Shown here: positions 25,341-34,337 of the stretch, one piece after another
Layout of the letters: every line of letters starts with the position of its first letter
Position numbering within the stretch: position 1 is the stretch's first letter
DNA from: RBG-13-68-16 sp050018455
Lineage (GTDB): Bacteria > Acidobacteriota > Thermoanaerobaculia > Thermoanaerobaculales > Thermoanaerobaculaceae
Length of the DNA: 64,000 bases
Assembly (NCBI GenBank): GCA_050018455.1
Contig: JBEKAA010000013.1
Span: 1 to 64,000 of the forward strand
Direction: 5' to 3'
The notes under the pieces: generated by a model
What the model saw: the letters and a program-made list of their open reading frames with translations, nothing else
The model's database searches: none
Told to the model about the DNA's origin: nothing
Position numbers and translations under genes: made by a program

Positions 25341-26624
25341 TCAGCTTTCCGGGACGAGCCGCTCGAGCCCGCCGAGATACGAACGCAGAGCTTCCGGCAC
25401 GATCACCGTGCCATCCGCGCTCTGGTAGTTTTCCAGGACCGCGATCAGCGTCCGCCCGACCGCGAGCCCCGATCCGTTGAGAGTGTGGAGGTGGCGGGTC
25501 CTGCCGCCTCCGGCCGGACGGAATTTGAGGTCGGCGCGACGGGCCTGGAAGTCCTCGCAGTTGGAGCACGACGAGATTTCCCTGTAGCACTGTTGGCCCG
25601 GCAACCAGACCTCGATGTCGTGGGTCTTGGCGGCGGAGAACCCCAGGTCTCCCGTCGCCAGCGTCACCACCCTGTACGGGATCCCCAGCTTCTGCAGCAC
25701 CAACTCGGCTGAACGCGTGAGAACGTCGAGCTCCGTGTAGCTCGTCTCGGGGGTGGCGAGGTGAACCAGCTCGACCTTGTCGAATTGGTGCTGCCGGATG
25801 AGGCCACGGACGTCCCTCCCGTGGGACCCGGCCTCCGCACGGAAGCATGGGGTGTAGGCGCAGTAGCGGCGGGGGAGCGTCTCTTCCGCAAGGATCTCGC
25901 CGCGATGCAGATTGGTAACCGGGACCTCGGCCGTCGGAACCAGGAAGTAGTCCGTGCCCTCGACGCGGAACAGGTCGGCCTCGAACTTCGGGAGCTGCCC
26001 GGTTCCGACCAGCGCTTGCCGGTTGACAATGAACGGCACGTACACCTCGCGGTAGCCGTTTCCACGATGCACGTCGAGCATGAAGGTCACCAGCGCGCGC
26101 TCGAGAGCCGCGCCGGCGCCCCACAGCACCGCGAAACGCGCGCCGGCGATCTTGGCGGCGCGCTCGAAGTCGAGGATGCCGAGCGAGGGTCCCAGGTCCC
26201 AGTGCGCCTGCGGCTCGAAGTCGAACACCGGTGGCTGGCCCCAGCTGCGCTCCGTGCGGTTCGCGGTTTCGTCCGGTCCGACCGGTACCGACTCGTGAGG
26301 GAGGTTCGGGATCGCGAGTTCGAGCTGCGCGACCTCGTTCGCGAGCGTCGCGGCTTCTTGCTCCGCAGCAGCAATCCGCGCGCCGAGTGTCGCCATCCGG
26401 CCACGCAGCGCTTCGCCCTCCTCTTTGCGGCCGGAGGCGAACAGGACACCCACCTTTTTGGACCCTCTGTTGCGGTCCGCCTTGAGTGCCTCCAGCTCGG
26501 CCTGGGCCTCGCGCCAGCGGACGTCGGCAGACAGGAGCCGCTCGAGGGGCGCGTCGCTGCGCCGCGCTGCCAGAGCGGCCCGGACACGGTCGGGTGACGT
26601 GCGCAGAAGCTCTCGCGCAAGCAT
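25341..26624 (-). CDS. serS: Seryl-tRNA synthetase
   Basis: A class II aminoacyl-tRNA synthetase of 427 residues charging tRNA-Ser (and tRNA-Sec if present). The N-terminal coiled-coil arm spans about residues 30-105. Motif 2 is in FRAEAGSHGRDVRGLIRQHQ, and motif 3 in NGSGLAVGRTLIAVLENYQ. TAEVPVTNLHRGEIL is the conserved serine-pocket region. GGAGG 7 nt before the ATG supports the start. The two minus-strand genes after it may be read from the same transcript. The divergent polysaccharide operon starts 83 nt away. Confidence 0.96.
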   Translation of the reverse strand: MLARELLRTSPDRVRAALAARRSDAPLERLLSADVRWREAQAELEALKADRNRGSKKVGVLFASGRKEEGEALRGRMATLGARIAAAEQEAATLANEVAQLELAIPNLPHESVPVGPDETANRTERSWGQPPVFDFEPQAHWDLGPSLGILDFERAAKIAGARFAVLWGAGAALERALVTFMLDVHRGNGYREVYVPFIVNRQALVGTGQLPKFEADLFRVEGTDYFLVPTAEVPVTNLHRGEILAEETLPRRYCAYTPCFRAEAGSHGRDVRGLIRQHQFDKVELVHLATPETSYTELDVLTRSAELVLQKLGIPYRVVTLATGDLGFSAAKTHDIEVWLPGQQCYREISSCSNCEDFQARRADLKFRPAGGGRTRHLHTLNGSGLAVGRTLIAVLENYQSADGTVIVPEALRSYLGGLERLVPES

Positions 26625-26694
26625 GTCTGACCTCCAGACGCCCGATTGTTGGGCTTTGCGTACCGGGAGTCAACCGCGAAGCGGGCCGAAACCG

Positions 26695-26700
26695 TATACT
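26695..26700 (+). promoter_or_regulatory. -10 hexamer TATACT 7 nt before the polysaccharide operon
   Basis: TATACT ends 7 nt before the ATG at 26708 and no Shine-Dalgarno separates them, so transcription should start at or next to the start codon. The -35 region is not recognisable. Confidence 0.45.
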
Positions 26701-26707
26701 CGGCGCG

Positions 26708-29700
26708 ATGATGCGTGGCCGGTTGCAGGCGTGTCTGCCCGCGGTAGCTTTCGCCGCGCTCGCCGCGGTGATGACGGCGGCGGGCGGGGTTCCTTCCGTG
26801 GAGTCCGCCCTTGCGGCGCTGTCGGTCGGGCTCGCGACAGTTCCGTCGGGGTGGCTCGCCCCGAGCGGCTGGCGCCGGCGCGCCTCTGAGGGGCTGCTCA
26901 TTCCCCCGGCGCTCGCGCTCGTGCTGATGGCCGACCCCACGCTGCGCCGTATTGCGCTCCCGCCGCTGCTGGCGGTGGCGGCTCTCGCGATCGGCGCAGC
27001 GGCGCTGCGGATCGTGGCCCGGCGAGATCGTGCCGTGATCATCGTTGCTCTGGCGCTCGCGGTGCGCGTGGCGGGCGGCCTGGGACTCGCCGGCTACCCT
27101 CTCTGGCGCGTTGCCGTTGTGGTCGGCGCCGTGGCGCTGGCTGCGGGACTTGCAGCGCGCGTGCTGAGCCCGCGAGCGGCTCTCGTGGTCGCGTTGCTGA
27201 TCGCGGCAGCGCCGATGGAGCGAGCCCTGCTCCCCTCGCTGCTGGGTTTGGCCGCAACGGCGGTCGCCCTCTGGGCGGCGGCATCGCGCCCCGCGTGGCA
27301 CGATCGCCTCGCCTCCGCCTGGAGCGCTTTCTTCATTGCCGTCGGGCTCATCGTGGTGTCTCTCGCCCCGTGGGGTGGGTTCAATCTCTCCCGGGCGGCC
27401 CCCACTGCCGGCTGGACACTGGTCGCGGCCGGGGGCGCCGCTCTCATAGCGACGCCTTTCCTCCCGCCGGCGCTGGCGGGCGCGGTGTGGCTCGGCGTTT
27501 CATGCCTGTCGGGCCGGCCCCAGCCTGCGCCCCCCGACCGTCCGGGCATCGAGCTCACGGCCGCGAGGCCGGAGGCCGTGCTGCCCACGTCTGAGGGCGG
27601 GCTCTACATCGTCGAGATCTCGCTCGCCAATGCCTCGTTCCTGCCGCAGGGCACTGTCGTCGCCCTCGTGCGCGACGTCGGGCCCGACGTGCCGATCCGC
27701 GTCGGGATCGACACGGCGGAGTGGGCGCACGAGCGGGACGACGTTCGGCGGGGTGCGGCGCACGCGCTTCCTACTGCCGCCGTGTGGCGCCCCGACAGGT
27801 ACGGAAAGGACTCCACCTGGGCGGTGTCCGGCCGCAACAGCGAGCAACTGCCGAGGGGCGCTCGCCCGAGGCTGGTCCGGTCCGAGCGTCTCCCGCCTGA
27901 GGTCCTCGTGGGTGTCAGCGCTGCCGGTACGTCACGCCCGACGCCACCGCGAGACTGGCCCCTGACGAGCTGGATTCTGGCGGCCGCGGTCGTCGTCGTG
28001 GTTCTGCAACTCGCGGGAAGGACGTGGCGTTCTCCCACCGCCTTCATGCCGTGGGTGCTCCTGACCGCTCTCGCCATCGCGGCCAGGTTGCCTGTGAGCC
28101 CCTTGCGACTGCTCGCCGAACGCCACGGCGTTGACCTGGCACTCGCCGCACTGCTGCTTGCCTGGTTCCCTGCGGCCCGGGTCTGGCTTGCCCGGGGCCG
28201 TGTGTTCGCGACCGCTGCCGCGCTGCTCGTTCCCCTCGCGCTTGCCACGCCGCACCTCACACCGCCGCTCTATGGCGACGAGCCGTTCCATCTCGTCGTC
28301 CTCGACTCCCTTGCCCGGGACCACGATCTCGACCTCTCCAACAACTACGACCTGGAACACCACCCCTACAACCGGATCTACATGACCGGCAATGTCTTCC
28401 TGCACTCGCCGGTGCTGGCGATCCTGCTCCTGCCGGGCTACCTCCTGGGTGGGCGAGCCGGAGCCCTGGCCCTTCTTGCGCTCGCTGGGGCCGGTCTCAC
28501 CGCGCTGGTGGCGCGGCGGGCGCGGGAGCTCGGATCGACCTCACGGCAGGTGGCGATCCTGGCGTGCGGACTCCTGCTCACGTACCCCGTCGCGACGTTC
28601 AGCACTCAGATCTGGGTGGAGGTGCCTGGCGCGCTTGCCGCCGCGGCGTGCCTCGTCATGCTGGCGCGACCGCGGGCGCAACGCGTCGCCGCGACTGTGG
28701 TTGCTGCGATCGCGGTCGCGGTGAAAACCAGGCTCGGGCTTGTGGTCGGCCCCCTTGCACTGGCGGCGTGGTGGCCGCGCCGCCGCCGGCCACGAGAGTT
28801 TGTGACCGGTGCAATAGGTCTCGGTGTGGCCATGGCGGCGGCTCTGGCGGTCGAGGCTCTCTTCCTCGGCCACCCCCTCGGGATGCGCCGCCTGCCCGAC
28901 ATCGTTCCGCACGATCTTCGCCAACCGGGGCTGGTGCTCTGCGGCCTCGCATTCGATCCCGCCGGAGGCCTGGCATTCTCCGCGCCGCTCGCGCTGCTGG
29001 CCGTGGTGGGGCTTCCGGCGCTCTGGCGACGCGGCGGATGGGGAGAGCGCGGCCTCCTGCTCGGCGGCGCTTTCACCATGGCCGCGCTCCTGCACTCGCT
29101 GGAATGGTACGGGGGCGGCGCGCCGCCCGCGCGCTACCTGATCCCCTTCCTCCCGGCGTTCGCGTTGGCCTTTGCCCAGCTCCCGGGCTCGCCTGCCCTC
29201 CGTGCGCTTCGGGCGGGCGCGGTGCCATTGAGCCTCCTCACCTGGTGGGTGTTCGTCACGCGCCCGCACTTCACGATCAACCCGGGCGACGGAGGGTGGT
29301 GGCTCGCCGACGCGCTCGCCCGCCGCTTTGCAGCCGACGCTCGGCATCTCGTGCCGTCGTTCCTCCGGCCGTCGCCCGCAACCGTTTTCGTCCCCGTCCT
29401 CATCGTGGGCGCGGCGGCGGGCATCGCCCTGATCGGTCACGCGTGCCGTCCGTTCGCACGTGCCGTCGCCCGAGCGCCGGTTTCACTCGGTCTCGTGACG
29501 GCCTGCGTTTTTCTGGTTGTTCTCACGCACCGCACCGACAAGATCGTCGAGATCGAGGACCCTCAGGTCGCGCACCTCGGGGGAACCATCGAGCCGGCGG
29601 AAGGAACGTACTCCCGTTTCCTGCGTCCCAACGGGTGGCGGATTCATGACGGCGAGGGCGTCGAGGTTCCGCTCAATCTTCCGGCCGGTGCCCGGTTGCG

Positions 29701-29917
29701 CATGGAGGGGTGGCTCGATGGTGCGGCTCAGAGCGGTGCCAAGCTGGTCGTGCGGTGGGACGGTGTTGCGGTCCGTCCAGTCCCGGTCGGTGGAGCGGTC
29801 CCAGGAACGGTCGAGCTGCCGGTACTCCATTCCAGTGGACACCACCGGTTGGGCATCGTCCTGGCGGCTCCGGCCGGCGGCGAAGCGGTTCTCAACTGCA
29901 TCGTGGTGCTGCCGTGA
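26708..29917 (+). CDS. Very large polytopic membrane protein, GT-C-like
   Basis: A roughly 1069-residue protein with about twenty predicted membrane helices in two blocks. Residues 1-265 are a first helical block and about 270-410 a soluble domain (VEISLANASFLPQGTVVALV and following). Residues 415-930 are a second block whose first large loop contains PLYGDEPFHLVVLDSLARDHDLDL, an acidic-loop signature like those of GT-C glycosyltransferases. The C-terminal 140 residues form a beta-rich domain after the last helix. It heads a four-gene overlapping operon of sugar-polymer enzymes, so it may transfer sugars or polymer from lipid carriers at the outer face. The fusion of two helical blocks is unusual. 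ATG 26708 is followed at once by another ATG. Confidence 0.65.
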   Translation: MMRGRLQACLPAVAFAALAAVMTAAGGVPSVESALAALSVGLATVPSGWLAPSGWRRRASEGLLIPPALALVLMADPTLRRIALPPLLAVAALAIGAAALRIVARRDRAVIIVALALAVRVAGGLGLAGYPLWRVAVVVGAVALAAGLAARVLSPRAALVVALLIAAAPMERALLPSLLGLAATAVALWAAASRPAWHDRLASAWSAFFIAVGLIVVSLAPWGGFNLSRAAPTAGWTLVAAGGAALIATPFLPPALAGAVWLGVSCLSGRPQPAPPDRPGIELTAARPEAVLPTSEGGLYIVEISLANASFLPQGTVVALVRDVGPDVPIRVGIDTAEWAHERDDVRRGAAHALPTAAVWRPDRYGKDSTWAVSGRNSEQLPRGARPRLVRSERLPPEVLVGVSAAGTSRPTPPRDWPLTSWILAAAVVVVVLQLAGRTWRSPTAFMPWVLLTALAIAARLPVSPLRLLAERHGVDLALAALLLAWFPAARVWLARGRVFATAAALLVPLALATPHLTPPLYGDEPFHLVVLDSLARDHDLDLSNNYDLEHHPYNRIYMTGNVFLHSPVLAILLLPGYLLGGRAGALALLALAGAGLTALVARRARELGSTSRQVAILACGLLLTYPVATFSTQIWVEVPGALAAAACLVMLARPRAQRVAATVVAAIAVAVKTRLGLVVGPLALAAWWPRRRRPREFVTGAIGLGVAMAAALAVEALFLGHPLGMRRLPDIVPHDLRQPGLVLCGLAFDPAGGLAFSAPLALLAVVGLPALWRRGGWGERGLLLGGAFTMAALLHSLEWYGGGAPPARYLIPFLPAFALAFAQLPGSPALRALRAGAVPLSLLTWWVFVTRPHFTINPGDGGWWLADALARRFAADARHLVPSFLRPSPATVFVPVLIVGAAAGIALIGHACRPFARAVARAPVSLGLVTACVFLVVLTHRTDKIVEIEDPQVAHLGGTIEPAEGTYSRFLRPNGWRIHDGEGVEVPLNLPAGARLRMEGWLDGAAQSGAKLVVRWDGVAVRPVPVGGAVPGTVELPVLHSSGHHRLGIVLAAPAGGEAVLNCIVVLP

Positions 29918-30918
29918 GCGAGGTTGACGTTCTCCTCGTGGTCCACAACCACGCCCGCACCATCCGCGCGACGCTCGAGTCCGTCGCGGCGCAGACGGTT
30001 TCCCTGGAACGCATCGTGGTGGTGGACAACGCATCGACCGACGGCTCCGCTTCGATCGTCCAGGACGCCGGCAGGGTTTTGCCCCTCGAGTTGATCCGCT
30101 GGCCGGAGAACAGGGGATTCTCCGCCGCCGCCAACGAGGCGCTCCGCCGCGGCCGCGCACCCTGGGTGCTGGCGCTCAACCCCGATTGCCGCCTGGCGCC
30201 GGACTATCTCGAGAGGCTCCACGAAGCGCAGGCGGGAAGGGAACGGGTGGGGGCTCTCACCGGCCTCCTCATGCGCGCGCAGGGGGAGGACTTGGCGGCG
30301 ACGGAGCGCGTCGATTCCGCCGGCATGATCGTCACCGCCTCCGGAAGGCACCTTGACCGCGCGAGCGGACGAGCTCTACGAAAACGCTGGTTCCGGCCCG
30401 CGTGGGTCTTCGGTGCCTCCGGTGCGGCTGCGCTCTACCGGCGGGAGGCGCTCGACGACGTTTCGTACCCCGCGGGAGAGGCCTTCGACGAGACGTTCTT
30501 CGCCTACCGGGAAGACGCCGACCTCGCGTGGCGGCTCCAGCGCCGCGGCTGGCGCTGCCTGTTCTGGCCCGCCGCGCGAGCGTGGCACGAGCGAGGGCTC
30601 AAACCTGAGCTCGACCGGCGCGGAACACCCGAGGTCAACAGGCACTCGGTGCGCAACCGCTTCCTGCTCCGGTGGTCCAACGCGGACTGGAGGTGGCGGG
30701 TGGCGTGCTTTCCATGGTGGGTGCTGCGCGACGTCGTGGTCGCCAGCGCGTGCCTCACGGTCGAGCGTTCATCGGCGCCGGGCCTCAGCGAAGCCTGGGC
30801 GCTTCGCCGCCAGCAGCGAGCGCGCGGACGGGCCAACGCCTCGCGGGCGCTCGTCTCAGGGTGGCGTGTCGCCGGCTGGTTCTTCCCGGGCTGCGGAGTG
30901 CGAAAGGTCCCCGCCTGA
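29914..30918 (+). CDS. GT2-family glycosyltransferase
   Basis: A 334-residue GT-A fold enzyme of glycosyltransferase family 2. The nucleotide-sugar pocket shows VLLVVHNHARTIRATLESV, IVVVDNASTDGSASIV and ENRGFSAAANEAL; the DxD-like region is LALNPDCRLAPDYL, and the acceptor region has DETFFAYREDADLAWRLQRRGW. This pattern is typical of rhamnosyl- and other sugar transferases building O-antigen or exopolysaccharide. GTG at 29914 overlaps the previous stop as GTGA, and its own stop overlaps the next ATG as TGATG, so it is tightly coupled in the operon. Confidence 0.9.
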   Translation: MSEVDVLLVVHNHARTIRATLESVAAQTVSLERIVVVDNASTDGSASIVQDAGRVLPLELIRWPENRGFSAAANEALRRGRAPWVLALNPDCRLAPDYLERLHEAQAGRERVGALTGLLMRAQGEDLAATERVDSAGMIVTASGRHLDRASGRALRKRWFRPAWVFGASGAAALYRREALDDVSYPAGEAFDETFFAYREDADLAWRLQRRGWRCLFWPAARAWHERGLKPELDRRGTPEVNRHSVRNRFLLRWSNADWRWRVACFPWWVLRDVVVASACLTVERSSAPGLSEAWALRRQQRARGRANASRALVSGWRVAGWFFPGCGVRKVPA

Positions 30919-32033
30919 TGAGGGTCGCCATCCTGGGCACGCGGGGGATCCCAGCGAGGTACGGCGGTTTCGAGACCCTGGCCGAGGAACTGGCGGCGAG
31001 GCTTGCCGCAGCCGGCCACGCGGTTACCGTCTACACCCGATCGCACACGGCCGTCCCCGGGGTGACCTTCCACCGCGGCGCGAAGGTCCTGGTTCTGCCT
31101 GCCCTGCGCTTCAAAGCGCTCGAGACCATCTCTCACACGATTCTGTCGTCCTTGCACGCAAACCGACGCCGCTTTGACGTGATCCTGCTCTGCAACGCAG
31201 CCAACGCGCCACTGATCCCGCTGCTTCACGCCCGCCGCCTGCCGGTCGCCCTGAACGTCGACGGTCTCGAACGGAAGCGTCGCAAGTGGAACGCCCTGGG
31301 GCGTGCCTACTATCGACTGTGCGAGCGGTTGTCGGCCCACTGGGCAGACGAGGTCGTCACCGACGCCAGGGTGATCCAGCGGTACTACCGGCGCGCCTGG
31401 CAACGCAGCTCGGTGATGATCCCGTACGGCGGCGACATCCCTTCGCCGACCGGTGACGAGTCGCTGCGCCGTCTGGGCCTGACCGCGGGCAGCTATTTTC
31501 TCTACGTGTCGCGTTTCGAGCCGGAGAACAACCCCGATCGAGTCGTCGAAGCGTACCGCTCGATTCCAGGCGAGGCCCCACTCGTACTGGTCGGCGATGC
31601 TCCGTACGCGGACGAGTTCATACGCCGGGTGCGCTCGATGGCGTCGGCCGACCCCAGAGTGGTTCTTCCGGGTTCGGTCTACGGCGAGGGGTACCGGCAG
31701 CTGCTCTTCAACGCCCGCGCCTACATCCACGCCACCGAGGTAGGCGGAACCCACCCGGCTCTCGTAGAAGCGATGGGAGCCGGGCGCGTGGTCTTCTTCC
31801 TCGATAATCTTCCCAACCGTGAGGTCGTCGGCCGTACCGGTGTACCGTTCACCTTCACGGACGATCGACCCTTGAGTACGGCTCTGGCCGACTTCCTCGC
31901 TTCGCCCGAGCTCTTCTCGAGCCTCGGGCCGGCGGCGCGCTCGCGCGTCGCCGAGCTCTATCGCTGGGACGATGTGGCAGCCGCGTACGAACGGCTGCTG
32001 GAGGGACTGTGCTCCGCGAGCCCGCGCGCCTGA
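30918..32033 (+). CDS. GT4-family glycosyltransferase (DUF1972 type)
   Basis: A 371-residue GT-B fold glycosyltransferase. The N-terminus MRVAILGTRGIPARYGGFETLAEELA is the signature of the DUF1972/Cps-type rhamnosyltransferase-like group. The C-terminal donor domain has FLYVSRFEPENNPDRVVEAY and ATEVGGTHPALVEAMGAG, the EX7E-like donor-binding region of GT4. Predicted cytoplasmic and membrane associated; the donor sugar is unknown. ATG overlaps the previous TGA by one base, and the next gene starts 25 nt before its own stop. Confidence 0.9.
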   Translation: MRVAILGTRGIPARYGGFETLAEELAARLAAAGHAVTVYTRSHTAVPGVTFHRGAKVLVLPALRFKALETISHTILSSLHANRRRFDVILLCNAANAPLIPLLHARRLPVALNVDGLERKRRKWNALGRAYYRLCERLSAHWADEVVTDARVIQRYYRRAWQRSSVMIPYGGDIPSPTGDESLRRLGLTAGSYFLYVSRFEPENNPDRVVEAYRSIPGEAPLVLVGDAPYADEFIRRVRSMASADPRVVLPGSVYGEGYRQLLFNARAYIHATEVGGTHPALVEAMGAGRVVFFLDNLPNREVVGRTGVPFTFTDDRPLSTALADFLASPELFSSLGPAARSRVAELYRWDDVAAAYERLLEGLCSASPRA

Positions 32034-33439
32034 TCGCCTACCGCCGCCTGGCTCTGGACGTGCTCCTCACCGTCGGGAGCTTTCTCTTCGCCCACCAGTT
32101 GCGGTCCAACGTGCTGCCGCTCGTGGTACCGCGGTTGTTCCCCGGTGGCCTCTACCCGCTGTCGGACTACCTCCCTCTGCTCGCGGTCGTGCTCCCGCTG
32201 TGGCTGGTCCTCCTCACGGCACACCGCCTCAGTGCCCCCGGCGAAGTGCTCTCCCTGCGTCGCGAGGCACTCAAGGAGCTGCGGGTGTCGGTGCTGGGCG
32301 TGGTCGTGCTGGCTGCGGTCGGCTACCTGCTCCGCCTTCAGTTCATCTCGCGACCGTTCCTCCTCCTCTTCGGCCTGACCAACGGCATCGTTCTCGCCGC
32401 AGCCCGTATCGTCGAGCGACGGACGGCGTTCGGCCGCAAGTTGATGGAGGCGCCCGAGCGAGTCGTGGTGATCGTCGGCTGCGGCGAGGAGGCGGTGTCG
32501 CTGGCGCGCCAGGTCTCCCACCACCGCGCCTGGGGGTTGCGGCTTCTCGGGCTCGTGGATGCTGACGGGTGCGGGCGAGGCGAGGCGGAAGGGTTTCCGA
32601 TCGTGGGCCGGGCGTCCGAGCTCCTCGAGCTGCTCACACGCGAGGTTGTGGACGACGTGGTCCTGGCCGTTCCGACCCGCCAGCTCGGCGAGCTCGAACC
32701 GCTGTTGGTGCGGTGTCAGGAGCTCGGCGTCCGCGTTCGCGTCGCGCTGCGACCGTTCCCGCACCTGAAGCCTCATGTCGAGGTCGAGGCTCTCGATGGC
32801 GTCCCGCTGCTGACTTTCGCAACGGCGCCGATCGCGCCGTTCGCGCTGTTCCTCAAACGCCTGATCGATCTTTTCGTGGCCTTCGCCGTGCTGGTTCTCA
32901 GCGCGCCCATCTGGCTCCTGATCGTGGCTGCGGTCCGCCTCACGTCTCGGGGTCCGGCGCTGTACCGGCAGATGCGTTGCGGCATGCACGGGCGGAGGTT
33001 CGTGCTGCTCAAGTTCCGCACCATGGTGGAGAACGCCGAGAGTCTGCGGCACGAGGTGGCGCATCTCAACGTGATGGACGGTCCGGTGTTCAAGGCGCCT
33101 GGCGACCCTCGGGTCACGCCGATTGGACATTTCCTGCGCCGCTCATCGCTTGACGAACTCCCCCAGCTCCTCAACGTCTTGAAGGGCGAGATGTCGCTCG
33201 TGGGGCCGCGTCCACCGATCCCGCAGGAGGTCGAGCACTACGAACCGTGGCAGCGGCGGAGACTCGCCATGAAGCCGGGAGTCACGTGCCTCTGGCAGAT
33301 CTCGGGGCGTTCGGACCTGGACTTCGCCACGTGGATGGAGCTCGACCTGGCCTACATCGACCACTGGTCGCTCTGGTTGGACCTCAAGATCCTCGCCCTC
33401 ACGATGCCGGCGGTCTTCTCCGCCCGGGGAGCGGCGTGA
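32009..33439 (+). CDS. Polyprenyl-phosphate sugar phosphotransferase
   Basis: A 476-residue membrane enzyme that starts a surface polysaccharide by moving a sugar phosphate to undecaprenyl phosphate. It has about four N-terminal helices, a CoA-binding-like Rossmann domain (VVVIVGCGEEAVSLARQV), a further hydrophobic segment, and the C-terminal phosphoglycosyl transferase domain. That domain has KRLIDLFVAFAVLVLSAP, LLKFRTMVENAE, LRRSSLDELPQLLNVLKGEM and SLVGPRPP. The conserved Asp-Glu pair (LDELPQ) is intact. GTG at 32009 has GGAGG just upstream inside the previous gene. Being last in the operon while acting first in the pathway is common. Confidence 0.92.
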   Translation: MLREPARLIAYRRLALDVLLTVGSFLFAHQLRSNVLPLVVPRLFPGGLYPLSDYLPLLAVVLPLWLVLLTAHRLSAPGEVLSLRREALKELRVSVLGVVVLAAVGYLLRLQFISRPFLLLFGLTNGIVLAAARIVERRTAFGRKLMEAPERVVVIVGCGEEAVSLARQVSHHRAWGLRLLGLVDADGCGRGEAEGFPIVGRASELLELLTREVVDDVVLAVPTRQLGELEPLLVRCQELGVRVRVALRPFPHLKPHVEVEALDGVPLLTFATAPIAPFALFLKRLIDLFVAFAVLVLSAPIWLLIVAAVRLTSRGPALYRQMRCGMHGRRFVLLKFRTMVENAESLRHEVAHLNVMDGPVFKAPGDPRVTPIGHFLRRSSLDELPQLLNVLKGEMSLVGPRPPIPQEVEHYEPWQRRRLAMKPGVTCLWQISGRSDLDFATWMELDLAYIDHWSLWLDLKILALTMPAVFSARGAA

Positions 33440-34319
33440 GCCGGATCACGCCCATCCCGGCGCGCACGTTGCTGGTCTCCCGAGGAACGCCCCACACGAA
33501 CGCGGTAGCGTGACCGGGGCGCGGAGCTCCGGCCCATGCGGCAGCGCCGAAAACCAGCAAACCCAAAACTGCAACTCCCACCACCCGGCCCCACCCGATC
33601 TCGGGGCGAGGCCTCAGCGGGGCGTGGGGCATCCAAACCCACCCCCCCACGAAAGCACCCGCAAGCACTGCGCCTATCGCTGCGACCGCAGACGGCGGAA
33701 CGCCCCACCCCTGCACCGTCGCCACTGTGACCCAGACTACGGTCGGTGGGAACGCGTGAGCGACGGCGACCACGAGCCGCCGAGAGCGAAGCGGGCCGCC
33801 CGGCACTCCCCAGAGGTGACCGTTTAGGCGCGCCACCGCCAGCTGCACGACGACCGCACCAACGAGTGCCGAGGCGACCACGAACACCGACGGTGGAACG
33901 CCCCAGAAGCGCTTGAGGCCGGCGGCAAGCCCGTCGACCATCCCGAGAGGCGCCCCCCAGCCGAGGCCGAGCGTCGCGCTCGAGACGGCGAACTGAAAAA
34001 CACCGACCTCCGAGAACCAACCCCGAGGGACCGGCACCACGGTCGGCAGCAGAACGGCCACTGCGAGAGACACGAGCGGAGGTGCGAGCCAGTACGACAC
34101 GAGCGCAGCGCGAGAGGCGGCAAAGGCAACCGTCGGCTCGTTGACGAGCCCCCACGGATGTGCCCCGAAGGGAATCGCCACGCCTATCCAGCCGCCTCCG
34201 GCGATCAGCGTGCCGACGCCCTGGGCGGACGCGAGGAGGAGCCACGCGAGCGGCCAGGCGATCAGAGCCGCGCCCCACGAAAGCGCCAGTACACGTCCCG
34301 AAAGCGGGTTGAGTCGCAT
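33399..34319 (-). CDS. Polytopic membrane protein of unknown function
   Basis: A 306-residue protein with about eight hydrophobic segments, starting LSGRVLALSWGAALIAWPLAWLLLA. Repeated glycine/proline-rich loops such as WGVPPSVFVVASALVGAVVV and WGVPPSAVAAIGAVLAGAFV suggest an internal duplication. I recognise no family. The C-terminal 25 residues are basic and overlap the 3' end of the convergent phosphotransferase gene by 41 nt. The start at 34319 is supported by the hydrophobic helix following at once; TATGAT ends 7 nt upstream. It is divergent from an exported-protein gene starting 18 nt away. Confidence 0.65.
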   Translation of the reverse strand: MRLNPLSGRVLALSWGAALIAWPLAWLLLASAQGVGTLIAGGGWIGVAIPFGAHPWGLVNEPTVAFAASRAALVSYWLAPPLVSLAVAVLLPTVVPVPRGWFSEVGVFQFAVSSATLGLGWGAPLGMVDGLAAGLKRFWGVPPSVFVVASALVGAVVVQLAVARLNGHLWGVPGGPLRSRRLVVAVAHAFPPTVVWVTVATVQGWGVPPSAVAAIGAVLAGAFVGGWVWMPHAPLRPRPEIGWGRVVGVAVLGLLVFGAAAWAGAPRPGHATAFVWGVPRETSNVRAGMGVIRLTPLPGRRRPPAS

Positions 34320-34325
34320 GGCCAG

Positions 34326-34332
34326 TATCATA
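34326..34332. promoter_or_regulatory. Shared divergent -10 core TATCATA
   Basis: Plus-strand TATCAT (34326-34331) ends 6 nt before the ATG at 34338, while minus-strand TATGAT (34332-34327) ends 7 nt before the ATG at 34319. One 7-bp AT-rich core is therefore correctly placed for leaderless transcription in both directions. Confidence 0.45.
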
Positions 34333-34337
34333 GAAGG

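Noticed and set aside
26486..26707. An N-terminal extension of the giant membrane protein
   Set aside because: It would overlap the serS start region, contains no signal and lies upstream of the probable -10.
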